Source of the DNA: Pseudobowmanella zhangzhouensis
Lineage (GTDB): Bacteria > Pseudomonadota > Gammaproteobacteria > Enterobacterales > Alteromonadaceae
Assembly: GCF_042662685.1 (NCBI RefSeq)
Contig: NZ_JBHSYO010000015.1
Coordinates: forward strand, 1-64,000
Length of the DNA: 64,000 nt
Direction: 5' to 3'
Shown: piece by piece, positions 62,585 through 64,000 of the stretch
Layout of the letters: each line of letters begins with the position of its first letter
How positions within the stretch are numbered: the stretch's first letter is position 1
Program-made: the position numbers and the translations under genes
Notes under the pieces: model-generated
Told to the model about the DNA's origin: nothing
The model's input: only the letters and a program-made list of their open reading frames with translations
The model's database searches: none

Positions 62585-63451
62585 TTACTTGGAATGTAAT
62601 TTATGTGCGTTAACAGTCTCGTACAGGGCAGCACAGATAACCAGTGCCCCACCAACAAATGTTTGCCAGGTCGGTTGCTCATTGAGTACCAGCATCGCCA
62701 GAATCACCCCGTATAGTGGCTGCATACAGGCCACCAGTGAAAAGGTTTTCGCCCGGAGGTGTTTGAGGGTAGTGGCGATCAACGCATGGGGGGCGGCGGT
62801 ACAAAGCGTGCCAAGGATCAGCAGTTTCCAGTAGGTTGCGGGCTCGGCTTGTGCCAGATTCGGGGACACAAACCAGATCAACACCAACACAATCACCAGC
62901 GTCTGCCAGGCCATCGCTTTGGGTCCGGAATAATGAGAAAAGTACTTACGATGCAATAGGTTGCGTAGTGCGTACAGCAGGGCCGACAACACGCCTACGG
63001 CGATTCCGAGCGTCACGTCGTTATCCAGGGAAACCTCAGGCACAATCAGAAATATCCCAATAAATACGACCAGTGCACTGACTAAATCCTGCCAAACGAG
63101 CCTGATGCCCTCAAATAATGGCTCCAGTAACACAGTGATCACCGGGAAGGTAAACAGCGCAATCATGCCCACCGATACCGATGAGTACTGCATTGAAGCA
63201 AAATAACTGACCCAGTGTGTCGCCATCAGAATGCCCAGCAACAACGCCATCAGATAATCTTTGCCACGATTAAGCCGCCAGTCACCGCCGAGCATTCGTA
63301 ATAAGCCAAATAAGCACACACAGGCGATGATCGCCCGCGCTAACGTGATATCCAGCGCGGACAGAGGGATAAGTTTAGAGAACAGCGCTGTGACGCCCAG
63401 CAACACAACGGCTAGATGCAGGGCGTACAGACTTTTTTGTGCGTGATTCAC
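62585..63451 (-). CDS. EamA/DMT-superfamily transporter
   Basis: A 288-residue membrane protein with about ten helices and two EamA repeats (about 8-138 and 148-282). GTG 63451 overlaps the psd TGA (GTGA), so it is coupled to psd. The family exports amino acids and metabolites; the substrate here cannot be told. Position after psd might suggest a lipid-precursor link, but that is inference. Confidence 0.85.
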   Translation of the reverse strand: MNHAQKSLYALHLAVVLLGVTALFSKLIPLSALDITLARAIIACVCLFGLLRMLGGDWRLNRGKDYLMALLLGILMATHWVSYFASMQYSSVSVGMIALFTFPVITVLLEPLFEGIRLVWQDLVSALVVFIGIFLIVPEVSLDNDVTLGIAVGVLSALLYALRNLLHRKYFSHYSGPKAMAWQTLVIVLVLIWFVSPNLAQAEPATYWKLLILGTLCTAAPHALIATTLKHLRAKTFSLVACMQPLYGVILAMLVLNEQPTWQTFVGGALVICAALYETVNAHKLHSK

Positions 63452-64000
63452 GCTGGGGTGTTCAGCTCAGCGAATTTTTCACCCAGACGGGTTACCTGGC
63501 CTGCGCCCACATCAGTAAACTCCAGCATGTCTTTTTCGAACAACATGACCACAGTGGAACCCAGCTTGAAGCGTCCCATTTCGTCGCCTTTCTGCAGTTT
63601 AATTGCATTCAGGCCACTGGCCGGATATTGCCAGTGATTCACATTGGTACCGGTTGGCGGCGTCACTGTGCCTGACCAGACGGTTTCAATGCTGGCAACA
63701 ATGGTTGCGCCTACTAACACCATGGCCATTTTGCCATGGGGCGTGTCGAACAGGGTCACCACGCGCTCGTTACGAGCGAACAAACCTGGCACGTTTGCTG
63801 TGGTTAACGGGTTCACCGAAAATAATTCACCCGGCACATACAGCATGTCAGTCAACTGACCCTCGACTGGCATGTGAATGCGATGGTAATCACTTGGAGA
63901 TAAGTAAATCGTGGCGAATTTGCCCCCGATAAATTGCTCAGCCAGTTTGGCATCACCGCCGAGCAACGCCTGTGCGGTGTAATCGTGGCCTTTGGCCTGA
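63448..64000 (-). CDS. psd: phosphatidylserine decarboxylase (3' part, runs off the right edge)
   Basis: The C-terminal 184 residues or so of Psd, which makes phosphatidylethanolamine at the inner membrane. The frame is open to the window edge (AKGHDYTAQALLGGDAKL is the usual upstream motif), so the gene is cut by the window. The self-cleavage site FKLGSTVVML is intact: cleavage before the Ser of LGST gives the pyruvoyl alpha chain. Conserved DYHRIHMPVEG and LFARNERVV segments are present. Confidence 0.95.
   Translation of the reverse strand, partial: QAKGHDYTAQALLGGDAKLAEQFIGGKFATIYLSPSDYHRIHMPVEGQLTDMLYVPGELFSVNPLTTANVPGLFARNERVVTLFDTPHGKMAMVLVGATIVASIETVWSGTVTPPTGTNVNHWQYPASGLNAIKLQKGDEMGRFKLGSTVVMLFEKDMLEFTDVGAGQVTRLGEKFAELNTPA

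Noticed and set aside
1..64000. Mobile elements, prophage genes, defence systems, CRISPR arrays, tRNA genes
   Set aside because: None seen: no transposase, integrase, phage structural, Cas or toxin-antitoxin frames, no spaced direct repeats and no tRNA-like cloverleaf recognised by eye.

Overview
The window is a compact, almost fully coding stretch of a gammaproteobacterial chromosome of moderate GC content. The gene set fits a marine Alteromonadales-like organism (Alteromonas, Shewanella and Vibrio relatives), but the genus cannot be fixed from sequence alone. Pointers are MotX (sodium-driven polar flagellum), DUF3718 and DUF2970 genes, the astC-astA-astD-DUF1338 string, a pilMNOPQ block beside mrcA, the argCBFGH-argA string divergent from argE, Dam/DamX, and a cpxP/cpxRA pair. 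No rRNA or tRNA gene, prophage, insertion sequence or CRISPR array was seen.

Layout. 1-1000: an rRNA-style promoter reading out of the left edge, and an exported protein made of ten exact 15-residue repeats. 1000-9700 (minus): the spc and alpha ribosomal protein operons from rplN to rplQ, including secY, rpmJ and rpoA; the S10 operon that usually precedes rplN is absent and a new promoter region takes its place. 9700-13600 (minus): a membrane protein, rlmB and rnr. 13800-15800: a DUF3718 gene, motX and a DUF1338 gene. 15870-19600 (minus): arginine succinyltransferase genes astD, astA, astC. 19850-22160 (minus): pabA, trpS, rpe. 22440-23730 (plus): a TorF-type porin behind a candidate NtrC/sigma-54 promoter, then two small genes. 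23730-27570 (minus): dam, damX, aroB, aroK. 27770-32330 (minus): type IV pilus genes pilQ, P, O, N, M, divergent from mrcA. 35080-38270: a diguanylate cyclase and a GNAT-nitrilase fusion. 38330-46350: arginine biosynthesis, with argC-B-F-G-H-A on the minus strand and argE divergent. 46470-50410: a PH-domain protein, pldB, fieF, trmL and two unknown genes. 50430-55870: cpxP-like, cpxR, cpxA, gpmA and a DUF4397 lipoprotein. 55920-59460: gpsA, secB, grxC, a rhodanese, then divergent envC. 59450-64000: a small membrane protein, a YibQ-type deacetylase, a short-chain dehydrogenase, a MerC-domain protein, a glycerophosphodiesterase, an EamA transporter and the 3' part of psd, which runs off the right edge.

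The coding content is mostly housekeeping, and I see no convincing undescribed multi-gene system. The interest is regulatory and in small unknown proteins. Regulatory candidates are an S4 alpha-operon leader; tandem ARG boxes at exact 21-bp phasing at argE; two CpxR boxes of identical geometry, one at cpxP/cpxR and one before a DUF4397 lipoprotein; a perfect 15-bp Zur-type palindrome over the promoter of the MerC-domain gene; and an NtrC plus sigma-54 arrangement before a porin gene. Protein candidates are the 15-residue-repeat exported protein, a membrane-anchored coiled coil resembling the tail of an SPFH protein without its SPFH domain, and a DUF1338 enzyme in the arginine catabolic string.
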